The notes beneath the pieces are model-generated. The model was not told the origin of the DNA. It did no database searches and was given only the letters and a program-made list of their open reading frames with translations. The position numbers and the translations under genes are program-made. 43,078 bases of DNA from a virus, in the IMG/VR virus record IMGVR_UViG_3300024346_000147, positions 1 through 43,078 of that record, one strand, 5' to 3'. Shown here in pieces: positions 26,089 through 32,907 of this stretch. Within the stretch, counting starts at the first letter, position 1, and each line of letters begins with the position of its first letter.

Positions 26089-27890
26089 TCAATCCTCGAT
26101 ATGTCATTTTCTTTGATTACTTCTACTTTATCTACTAAAGGATGTTGCCAGCCATGGCTTACTATGAAAGCGTTAATATCTGTTTCCTTTGATAGAACCT
26201 CTACTAAACGTTCCTTCCCTTCATCGTCCAGAACAGTAGTAACTTCGTCTAAGAATAGAAGATTCAGTTTATTATTATTTAAACTGTTCATAAGCTTACG
26301 TATAGCCAGTAATGTAGCTATGTTAACCCTAGCTAGTTCCCCACTTGACAACGCTGAAATACTAATCGGAACCCCACTATCTAATAGATCTACGTTTAGC
26401 TTACTCTCAGTTACAATGAATGCTATGTTAAATCTTCCATCAGACATATCGACTAAGTACTGGTTAATCAAACTTTCTAAGTCTTTGACCATAGATTCAA
26501 TTTTAAATGCTACAAGCCCCATAGTTCCAAAAGCCCTCTTTAAAACGTCCAAGTGTGATACCCTAACTTCCAAAGCACGCATAGTTGCAGCTTTAACACC
26601 TAGTTCCTCTAAGTGGTCATCTGTCTGTTGAGTTATTAGCTTTATTTTCTCATTATGTTGATCAACTTTGGAGTTAGCTGCTCTAATAAGATTTATAGCA
26701 TTCTCTGCATCTTTAATCTGCTTAGTCAATTTATTAAAATTATCTTCCAAGTCATATATATCTATCAATTCAGTCGGAAGACTAGGATCTACTAGCTCAG
26801 AGTACATCTTATGCTCCTTCTCGTGACGGAGTTTAGAGGCGTACTCTAATTGTGCGTTTCTAGCTTCTGTAATTCTAACATCCAATTCTTTAAGCTTATC
26901 CGCCGCTGCCTTTTCTAACTGTGCTTGGCTATTTATAATTGTCACAACTCTAGACCTATCTATAGTAGACTCACAAGTTGGGCACTTATCTCCTAGCTTC
27001 TCCATTTTAAGCCTTTGCGCCAAAGCCGTTGACTTTATACTAGATGCCTTACCCTTATTTTCTGTTAGTGTCGCTATGTCTTCCTCGGGAGGTTTAGCAT
27101 CCATTAGCAATCCTGCTGTAAAGCCTGCGTCCTCAGCCTTTTTCTTATTAACTAAGTTATCCTTAATCTTTTTATTATCATAAGACAAGTTGTTAAGGTT
27201 ATTCTTTACTTTCGCTAATTCGTCTCTTAAATTTTGAGGCTCAGGTGGAATTTCCTTTTTTGTCTGTTCTTCAAGTGAATCCAAGTTATACTTAGTTAAC
27301 CAGTTCTCAATGGTTTTTACTGAAGATTCAACAACAGCCAGTTCAACCTTTAATTCAGAAAGTTCGGCTTTTATAATTTTTTCTTTGGCAGTATACTCGC
27401 CAAGGTTTAGAAGTGATATTAAAAATTTCTTTCTTTGAGTATCAGTTGCGGTAAGGAACTCGAGGGATGAGTTAGAACTCTGATAGACTAATTGTCCAAA
27501 GGTAGAAAAATCCATTCCTAGCAAGTCTGACACCTGCTTATACGTAGCACTAGCAGTGTGTGAACCAATATCTACTCCGTCCTTAAGTAACTCAGTTTTA
27601 GTTGCCACGCCTTTACGAACAATACTAAAAAAGTACTCAGATCCATTTAATTCGAAGTCCAACGCAGCGCTGTAGGTATTAGAATCTACGTGCCTATTTG
27701 GTATATCAGATTTTTTAATAGACTTACTATTTTTGTTATAAAGTAACTCTTGAATTATTAGAGGTATACTAGACTTGCCATGCCCGTTTTTACCTACAAG
27801 CTGTGTTACTCTAGACTTATCAAGACTTAACTCATTATCCGCTCCATAGGAAAAACAGTCACTCCAATACAAAGTTTTAAGTGTTAACAT
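26082..27890 (-). CDS. SbcC/Rad50-like recombination nuclease subunit (T5 D13, T4 gp46-like)
   Basis: This 602-residue SMC-type ATPase has a Walker A motif near residues 32-41 (VGKNGHGKSS), two coiled-coil arms, a zinc-hook CPTC near residue 303, an ABC signature near 515 (LSSGELARVN) and a Walker B near 545 (LLFLDEVTTVLDD). It pairs with the upstream SbcD-like nuclease to process DNA ends for recombination. It is far shorter than bacterial SbcC but about the size of T4 gp46, so the arms are short. The start lies 9 bases after the SbcD stop with a modest AGGT SD. Confidence 0.93.
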   Translation of the reverse strand: MLTLKTLYWSDCFSYGADNELSLDKSRVTQLVGKNGHGKSSIPLIIQELLYNKNSKSIKKSDIPNRHVDSNTYSAALDFELNGSEYFFSIVRKGVATKTELLKDGVDIGSHTASATYKQVSDLLGMDFSTFGQLVYQSSNSSLEFLTATDTQRKKFLISLLNLGEYTAKEKIIKAELSELKVELAVVESSVKTIENWLTKYNLDSLEEQTKKEIPPEPQNLRDELAKVKNNLNNLSYDNKKIKDNLVNKKKAEDAGFTAGLLMDAKPPEEDIATLTENKGKASSIKSTALAQRLKMEKLGDKCPTCESTIDRSRVVTIINSQAQLEKAAADKLKELDVRITEARNAQLEYASKLRHEKEHKMYSELVDPSLPTELIDIYDLEDNFNKLTKQIKDAENAINLIRAANSKVDQHNEKIKLITQQTDDHLEELGVKAATMRALEVRVSHLDVLKRAFGTMGLVAFKIESMVKDLESLINQYLVDMSDGRFNIAFIVTESKLNVDLLDSGVPISISALSSGELARVNIATLLAIRKLMNSLNNNKLNLLFLDEVTTVLDDEGKERLVEVLSKETDINAFIVSHGWQHPLVDKVEVIKENDISRIEW

Positions 27891-27899
27891 GCATAATAC

Positions 27900-28871
27900 C
27901 TAGTCATGGGTGTCTGTCCCCCTAAATAAATTAGCGTACTCATTCATTATACTTTTAATAGTATCGGACTCTAAACCCTCTACTTCACCTAAGTACCATG
28001 ATAGTTCTTCTTCCTCAGTTAGAACAGTAGATTCCATTCTAGCTGAGACTTCTCTCTGAATTATTTTCTTATCTAGTAAGTCGTTTGCCTCGACGTTCGA
28101 TAATTCAACAGCGTCTCCCAATAGCTCATACACAGTGTGGTGGAAACCAGTTCTAACCATGTCAGCTGGATCTGTAACTGTGAGTCGAAGAAGCTGGGGT
28201 AGCTTAAGCTCGATAAACTCATAAGTAGCCCCGTCGTTGACATTAGTATCAATGAAAATAACACCGTTATCGCCAGAAGTTTCTCTTCTATGAAAAGAAG
28301 TAGTGACCGGACTGCCGGGGTATACAATGTTTCTTTGAGAGTTTGAATGTGCATGTAAATCTCCTGAATATACTATGTTCCACGGTTTAAACAAATCAAG
28401 GTTTATTTCTGCAGTAACGTGTGGAGGTATTTCACCCCTGACATGCGTAAACAGTATTTTACCAGATTTATTGTGCCAGTCCTTCTTCTTTAAATCAGTG
28501 TACGGTAGTACAAATACACCGTCTTCAATTTCTTTAAATTCTGAGATTATTTCAATCTTCTCATGCTTTAGTGGTTGAAACTCTTCCCAGAAGGATTTGT
28601 ACTTAGATGTAGCTTCGTGGTTTCCAGGGTATACTATATTAACCCAGTCTCCTCTGAGAACCTTAAACATTTCTAGCATTATCCCTACTTCTTCTGGGGT
28701 AGGTACTCTATCAAAAATGTCTCCACCGTGTATGATAGCATCAACATTTTTACTCTCCGCTATGTCTCTAACCGTCTCCCACAAAAGATTAAATCTATTT
28801 CTAGCCCACTCTTTAGGTACGTTCTTTTGACCAAGCTTTATATGATGGTCTGCTATAAATAATATCTTCAT
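27900..28871 (-). CDS. SbcD/Mre11-like nuclease subunit (T5 D12, T4 gp47-like)
   Basis: This 323-residue calcineurin-like phosphoesterase has the five metal-binding motifs: IADHHIKLG near the N-terminus, HGGDIFDRV, YPGNHEAT, FTHVRGE and YSGDLHAHS. With the SbcC-like ATPase it forms an Mre11-Rad50-type complex that resects DNA ends and opens hairpins. It is translated just ahead of its partner, which helps assembly. Its start overlaps the previous stop by one base (TAATG), so translation is probably coupled. Confidence 0.93.
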   Translation of the reverse strand: MKILFIADHHIKLGQKNVPKEWARNRFNLLWETVRDIAESKNVDAIIHGGDIFDRVPTPEEVGIMLEMFKVLRGDWVNIVYPGNHEATSKYKSFWEEFQPLKHEKIEIISEFKEIEDGVFVLPYTDLKKKDWHNKSGKILFTHVRGEIPPHVTAEINLDLFKPWNIVYSGDLHAHSNSQRNIVYPGSPVTTSFHRRETSGDNGVIFIDTNVNDGATYEFIELKLPQLLRLTVTDPADMVRTGFHHTVYELLGDAVELSNVEANDLLDKKIIQREVSARMESTVLTEEEELSWYLGEVEGLESDTIKSIMNEYANLFRGTDTHD

Positions 28872-29335
28872 TAGTCTTCGTTACTGAATAAGAACTTCAC
28901 TAGGTCTGGATTTTTGGAAACTGCTAAAGCCTTTATTAGGGCATCTTCAGATATGCCTTTACTTCCGTTCCTAGCAGCTTTAATTTCGTTATCAGAGTTC
29001 AGTCTTAGAGTTTCTAATTCTTGCGCGAAAGCTGCTCTATATCTAGTTTCAACTTCTTTAACAGCATCCTCTAGTCTATCCTGTGCAGACTCAGCGTTTG
29101 ATTCAACATCAAAGGTATCAATAAATTTTTGCATTACCTCTTTATTTAAATGTTCCGCATACACTGGTACAAGTGATTTATCAACATGAAATGCTGTAGT
29201 CCATGAATCTGGGTTAGGTCTATTGTAAACCCCAAAGTCAAATATGTATATACCTACTGGTTTTCTATTCCAGAAGTCAGCACCAAAACTTTCAGTTGAA
29301 TTAATACTACTTAACTCAATAATGTGTAGTTTCAT
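28871..29335 (-). CDS. Unknown protein next to the SbcCD-like pair
   Basis: This 154-residue protein is not recognised. The N-terminus is mixed strands with aromatic residues (ADFWNRKPVGIYIFDFG). The C-terminal two thirds is an acidic helix of coiled-coil type (AQDRLEDAVKEVETRYRAAF, ELETLRLNSDNEIKAAR). It has a clear GAGGAC SD and couples to the SbcD-like gene by TAATG. Context suggests a recombination or replication accessory factor, in the region where T5 has D11, but no sequence feature proves this. Confidence 0.65.
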   Translation of the reverse strand: MKLHIIELSSINSTESFGADFWNRKPVGIYIFDFGVYNRPNPDSWTTAFHVDKSLVPVYAEHLNKEVMQKFIDTFDVESNAESAQDRLEDAVKEVETRYRAAFAQELETLRLNSDNEIKAARNGSKGISEDALIKALAVSKNPDLVKFLFSNED

Positions 29336-29345
29336 AATTACGTCC

Positions 29346-29585
29346 TCATAATTCTTCGTTTCTTTTCGATATGGTGGAAGCTAAAGTGTCCTTGAACGCT
29401 GCCGCAGAGTACATTACAGCAAGACCTTTAACAAGTCTAGTGCTTTGAGATTGCTCCCCTGAGATCATTCTCAACTGAGAAGTTACTACTTTCTGGAAGG
29501 TTTCTTGATCAACTTTAGACATTGATTCTACTATTTTAAGTATATTCTCAGCCTCTAGCGCATCCAAGCTTTTTAATTCAGTCAT
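29346..29585 (-). CDS. Small unknown helical protein
   Basis: This 79-residue protein is predicted to be wholly helical (LDALEAENILKIVESMSKV, ETFQKVVTSQLRMI, a small hydrophobic LVKGLAVMYSAAAF helix). The ATG has a GAGGA SD. It is the first gene after the SSB terminator and I see no clear promoter, so it probably depends on readthrough. No function can be assigned. Confidence 0.55.
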   Translation of the reverse strand: MTELKSLDALEAENILKIVESMSKVDQETFQKVVTSQLRMISGEQSQSTRLVKGLAVMYSAAAFKDTLASTISKRNEEL

Positions 29586-29600
29586 TTAAGTCCTCTTAAT

Positions 29601-29627
29601 AAAAAAAAAGGAGCACAAGGCTCCTTT
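29601..29627 (-). terminator. Intrinsic terminator after the SSB gene
   Basis: On the - strand, AAAGGAGC pairs with GCTCCTTT around a CTTGT loop and is followed by a run of T (29601-29609 read on the + strand as A). It begins 10 bases after the SSB stop. It probably limits downstream transcription and gives a stable, abundant SSB message. Confidence 0.85.
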
Positions 29628-29636
29628 ACAATATTG

Positions 29637-30320
29637 CTAGAGAGCGTCTAGCTCATTTACGGCTTCATTCTGACTATCAGTTTCTGCGCCGTTATCGTCT
29701 GATTCTTTTTTGCCGCTTAGGAATGCATCTAAAGCAGCTTTCTGCTCTTCTGGAGTAGGTCTAGGGACGACTTCCTCGATTGGCTTCATATCTTTAATCA
29801 ATTCCAAATCTTCCGGGCTGAGTGCAGAGGAGCCATGCTTCATCATTGTTGGTATTTTTAGAATGTACTCAACATTGTATGCGAAAGCACCAGTCTTTTT
29901 ACGCTCTAAGATTATATCAAAACCGGTCTCTTGATCAGTTGGGTCAGATTCAATTTCTTGGCAGTATGAAATCAACGACTCAAACATTTTCTTTTTAAGG
30001 TTTAAAATTTCAAGCTTTCCAGTTTTTCGGTTAATAACCTGAACAACGTAAGCCCAACCACATTTGACAGGTTCACCAGTTTTAGGATCTTTTACAGTTG
30101 CCTGTACCCAATCCTTTTCTATATTAGTGAACTTCTCTTTCTGTCGGTCAAATCCTAAGCACTCGAAAGGCAGCTGCTTATTCTCAGCGTTGGTAACCCA
30201 GTACAAGTAACGAGGAAGGATGTTGCCCACCATTCTGAATGAGTTCTCACCTTCTTCTAGTTTCATGTAAGATCCGCCTTTCTTTGCGGAACCGTTTAAG
30301 TTTTTAAATGATAGTGCCAT
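29637..30320 (-). CDS. ssb: Single-stranded DNA-binding protein, gp32-like
   Basis: This 227-residue protein coats single-stranded DNA at forks and recombination sites. The N-terminal two thirds form an OB-type domain of the T4 gp32 kind (MKLEEGENSFRMVGNILPRY, LPFECLGFDRQ, WAYVVQVINRKTGK). The C-terminus is acidic and Asp/Glu/Ser-rich, ending NELDAL, the usual partner-binding tail of SSBs. I do not see a gp32-type zinc motif. A terminator lies directly downstream. A GAGA-type SD precedes the start, 4 bases after the previous stop. Confidence 0.88.
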   Translation of the reverse strand: MALSFKNLNGSAKKGGSYMKLEEGENSFRMVGNILPRYLYWVTNAENKQLPFECLGFDRQKEKFTNIEKDWVQATVKDPKTGEPVKCGWAYVVQVINRKTGKLEILNLKKKMFESLISYCQEIESDPTDQETGFDIILERKKTGAFAYNVEYILKIPTMMKHGSSALSPEDLELIKDMKPIEEVVPRPTPEEQKAALDAFLSGKKESDDNGAETDSQNEAVNELDAL

Positions 30321-30324
30321 ATTA

Positions 30325-30702
30325 TTAGTCTCTTTTTAACTGCTTGCGCTTAAGCTCAGCAGGGTCTGGTTCCAGTAAAAAATGAATTTTATTACCGTAC
30401 CTATTTATATAAGGATTATTTACTATATCCTGTTTAGTAAGTGGGCAAAAGTCAACCAGTAGGGTGTTATCACCGCTATTTAAAAACGACTCATAACTCC
30501 TAAAGCTGGCTAAAACTATGTAGTTTAACAAGTGGTAACCCGTACACTTGGGCTTTTTTACTTGAGCCTTCAAGTTCCATAGGTCAAGTATATAACTTGG
30601 ACCTCTGAATTCTTCTATATGTTTAACAATACTTCTTATGTCTTTACTTCCATAGTGCCTAACAAGTTGGTTAAGATCAAATCTAGTTACTTGCACTACC
30701 AA
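30325..30702 (-). CDS. Unknown protein upstream of the SSB gene
   Basis: This 125-residue protein is not recognised. The C-terminus is basic and helical (DPAELKRKQLKRD). The middle has aromatic strands (YILDLWNLKAQVKKPKCTGY). The start is uncertain: TTG at 30702 or GTG at 30696, both overlapping the end of the ASCH-like gene and without a good SD, so translation is probably coupled. It lies between the DUF3850-like gene and SSB and may be a replication accessory protein, but nothing in it shows that. Confidence 0.55.
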   Translation of the reverse strand: MVVQVTRFDLNQLVRHYGSKDIRSIVKHIEEFRGPSYILDLWNLKAQVKKPKCTGYHLLNYIVLASFRSYESFLNSGDNTLLVDFCPLTKQDIVNNPYINRYGNKIHFLLEPDPAELKRKQLKRD

Positions 30703-30998
30703 GGCTTTACAGACAACACCAATAAGTCTGTATTCCTATAGTAGTCCGCAAGATTCATAATATGAGTGATAGTAACGTACCTGCGTCTGCCTGTGTAAGT
30801 TACCGGCTTGTCTTCAGCTTCATACTCCCTTAGCGGTAGTCTAGTTTCTTTAAGGGCTAGTAAATCCCCTACTTTGTAGTCATAGTAATTATCTACTACC
30901 TCAAAGTTTCTTCTGCCTTCCCAACTTGCCTGAAATAGTAACGGCTCAACATCTATATTCATAGATACTCCAAGCGGCTCTTCATTATCAACTATCAT
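30696..30998 (-). CDS. ASCH/PUA-like protein of the DUF3850 type
   Basis: This 100-residue protein fits the DUF3850 (ASCH-like, PUA superfamily) pattern: PLLFQASWEGRRNFEVVDN, YKVGDLLALKE, YTGRRRYVTITHI and a final LLVLSVKPW strand. ASCH folds bind RNA or modified nucleotides, but this branch has no settled function. The ATG at 30998 is chosen because it has a GGAG SD at good spacing. A consensus promoter ends just upstream (31024-31053), giving a leader of about 19 bases. An earlier GTG at 31016 would lie at the transcription start. Confidence 0.7.
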   Translation of the reverse strand: MIVDNEEPLGVSMNIDVEPLLFQASWEGRRNFEVVDNYYDYKVGDLLALKETRLPLREYEAEDKPVTYTGRRRYVTITHIMNLADYYRNTDLLVLSVKPW

Positions 30999-31023
30999 AT
31001 AATCTCCAAAAATCACAAAACAT

Positions 31024-31053
31024 ATTATATCAAATTACCAAGGTCTTTGTCAA
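31024..31053 (-). promoter_or_regulatory. Consensus promoter before the DUF3850-like/SSB genes
   Basis: On the - strand TTGACA (31053-31048) and TATAAT (31029-31024) are separated by 18 bases. The -35 is inside the 3' end of the D10-like helicase gene and the -10 is at its stop. The start would be near 31017, leaving a short leader that contains the GGAG SD of the ATG at 30998. It would drive the DUF3850-like protein, the next small gene and SSB up to the 29.6 kb terminator. Confidence 0.75.
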
Positions 31054-32365
31054 TATCATTTTCCACAGGTGGCATGTCCTGTATACTATAACCTTTCTTA
31101 ATATATAAACCCCTGCGCAAGTTAGCTTGCCGTGACGCTGTAGCGCCTCTAGGTATAAAGTCAATTACTTGCGGTGTCAATTTTCCGTCAACAACACGAA
31201 CTATTCTTCCAATCAACTGTTCTAACAAGGAATCGTTGTTTATAGGGGTAGTAAGGATTAAGCTAGATAGTACATTTTCTGAAATACCTTCTGAGAATAT
31301 AGACGTTGTAGCAAACACATTGTCTGCTTTGCCTGTACGTACTAATTTAAGAAGCCTCTCACGTTCTACAGGGTCTTTTACCTCTCCCGTTATAAGAACA
31401 GAATTATCTTCAAATATTTCTTGACAGTCTTTTAGAAACTGCACTCTATCACACACTATTAAAACTTTGTGTCCTTTCAGGTTTTGAGCGTGTACCGCAG
31501 TTATAACTATATTAAAGAAGTCTTTATTTCTTAGTAAGTCATTAACTCTGTGAGCCCAAGGAACTTCGCTGTTATCTTGGAAGCGCACATTATGTAACGG
31601 AATTCTAAGTATCTCTGGGAGCATCATATTCTCTCTTGGAGGTCTGAATAGAGTTCTTGTAAAGTAATCTGGGAGAACAACATGCATCCCGTCCTTTCTG
31701 TCAAGAGTTCCCGATAAACCAATTTTGTACTGAGCCTTGCTCTGATTAATTATAGCAGTAAATGTACTAGCAGGTGCATGGTGACACTCGTCTAATATTA
31801 TAGTTCCGAATTCCTTCGACAGTTTAGCACTATGCTTTACTAATGTCTGTATGTTTCCTACTACTATTATAGGTTCTATGTTAAACTTGCTAGATCCTAT
31901 AATGCCCGGGGTTATTCCCAAGGTTTTCTTTATTTCTTTCTCCCACATATCCCGTATACCAAGGGTATGTGTAACTATTAGAGTCTTTCTCTTCAACTTC
32001 GCTGCTATAGCTATAGCGGTGAATGTCTTTCCCCAACTAGGGGCAGCATTTATTATACAGCTACTGTCAACAGCTTCGTATATACGTTGCTGAGATTCTC
32101 TTAGAGTAAACTTAAACTCTGGAAACTCTACTTCAGTACTAACCCTCTTATCAATAATTTCCATGCCTTCTGGAACTAAGTCCAACCTACCGGATGGTAT
32201 AGATATTATGTCATCACGTATACTCATAAAGTTATGGAGTGTTATCGGTTTTTGACTACCTCTATTAAACCTGTACAGAACATAAGTAAGTGACTGTTCT
32301 ATAATCTCTTTTTGATCTGGGGTTACTTTTATGTATATCCTATCGGATATTATTGCATTGCTCAT
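31025..32365 (-). CDS. Superfamily 2 helicase, T5 D10 / T4 UvsW-like
   Basis: This 446-residue DNA helicase has a Walker A-like PSWGKTFTAIAIA near residue 110, a DECH box (TIILDECHHAP), SGTLDRKDG (motif III), and a C-terminal RecA-like lobe with VFATTSIFSEGIS and EQLIGRIVR. This family unwinds branched DNA and regresses forks. T5 D10 occupies the same place beside the polymerase gene. Translation couples to the previous gene by ATGA, with an AAGGAAG SD. The 3' end holds the promoter for the next genes. Confidence 0.92.
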   Translation of the reverse strand: MSNAIISDRIYIKVTPDQKEIIEQSLTYVLYRFNRGSQKPITLHNFMSIRDDIISIPSGRLDLVPEGMEIIDKRVSTEVEFPEFKFTLRESQQRIYEAVDSSCIINAAPSWGKTFTAIAIAAKLKRKTLIVTHTLGIRDMWEKEIKKTLGITPGIIGSSKFNIEPIIVVGNIQTLVKHSAKLSKEFGTIILDECHHAPASTFTAIINQSKAQYKIGLSGTLDRKDGMHVVLPDYFTRTLFRPPRENMMLPEILRIPLHNVRFQDNSEVPWAHRVNDLLRNKDFFNIVITAVHAQNLKGHKVLIVCDRVQFLKDCQEIFEDNSVLITGEVKDPVERERLLKLVRTGKADNVFATTSIFSEGISENVLSSLILTTPINNDSLLEQLIGRIVRVVDGKLTPQVIDFIPRGATASRQANLRRGLYIKKGYSIQDMPPVENDIDKDLGNLI

Positions 32366-32907
32366 AACTTCCTTCTAGTTGTTTTCTTTTTTGCATCTAC
32401 TATCTCTAGTAGTATAGGTCTACCAGGTATGTCTATTATACCTGCGTATATAACACCTACGTTGCTAGGTAAATGCTTTTTCAACAAGAACGGAGTGTTA
32501 ATCCCTTCCACCATTAACATACAAGATCCATCATCTTTTAATATCACACGTAACACTTTTTTATATTTAACTTTATAAAAGGTCGTTGGCGCGTGGTTAA
32601 AATATTTTCCGTCACTGTCTACTATATGTCTGTATTTTATAAGGTTAGCTATAAGCTGTTCCTCAGTATATATAACAGCCTTCAAAGGGTAAAGACGTAG
32701 ATACTCATATCCCTTGGACTTTCTCTCTTTTAGTACACTTAGCATCTGTATCCGTCTATTTCCAAAAGAACCTTCTAGACTTCTATCGTCTAGAAGGTAT
32801 TTCTCGAAAGGTGTCTCTATGTACACCTTGTTGTTCTCTTTATAAACTTTTACTTTTTTGGCTTTGATAACAAATACAGGATACTTAAGTTTAGTAGCTA
32901 TGCGCAC
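32362..32907 (-). CDS. Unknown basic protein between polymerase and D10-like helicase
   Basis: This 181-residue protein has no motif I recognise. It is basic, with many Lys/Tyr/Val strands (FVIKAKKVKVYKENNKVYI, YKVKYKKVLRVILKDDG) and ends in KKKTTRRKL, which suits nucleic-acid binding. It starts at GTG, 10 bases inside the polymerase gene end, without a visible SD, so it is likely translated by coupling. Its constant company of fork proteins suggests a replication accessory role; this is inference. Confidence 0.6.
   Translation of the reverse strand: MRIATKLKYPVFVIKAKKVKVYKENNKVYIETPFEKYLLDDRSLEGSFGNRRIQMLSVLKERKSKGYEYLRLYPLKAVIYTEEQLIANLIKYRHIVDSDGKYFNHAPTTFYKVKYKKVLRVILKDDGSCMLMVEGINTPFLLKKHLPSNVGVIYAGIIDIPGRPILLEIVDAKKKTTRRKL

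Noticed and set aside
31160-31192. TTGACA-N17-TATACC on the - strand inside the D10-like helicase gene, about 130 bases before the 31024-31053 promoter.
   Set aside because: The -10 is poor, the site is wholly coding, and a better promoter with a matching leader lies just downstream.
32050-32070. TTGACA and TATAAT on the - strand inside the helicase gene near 32.06 kb.
   Set aside because: Only 7 bases separate them, which cannot form a sigma70-type promoter.
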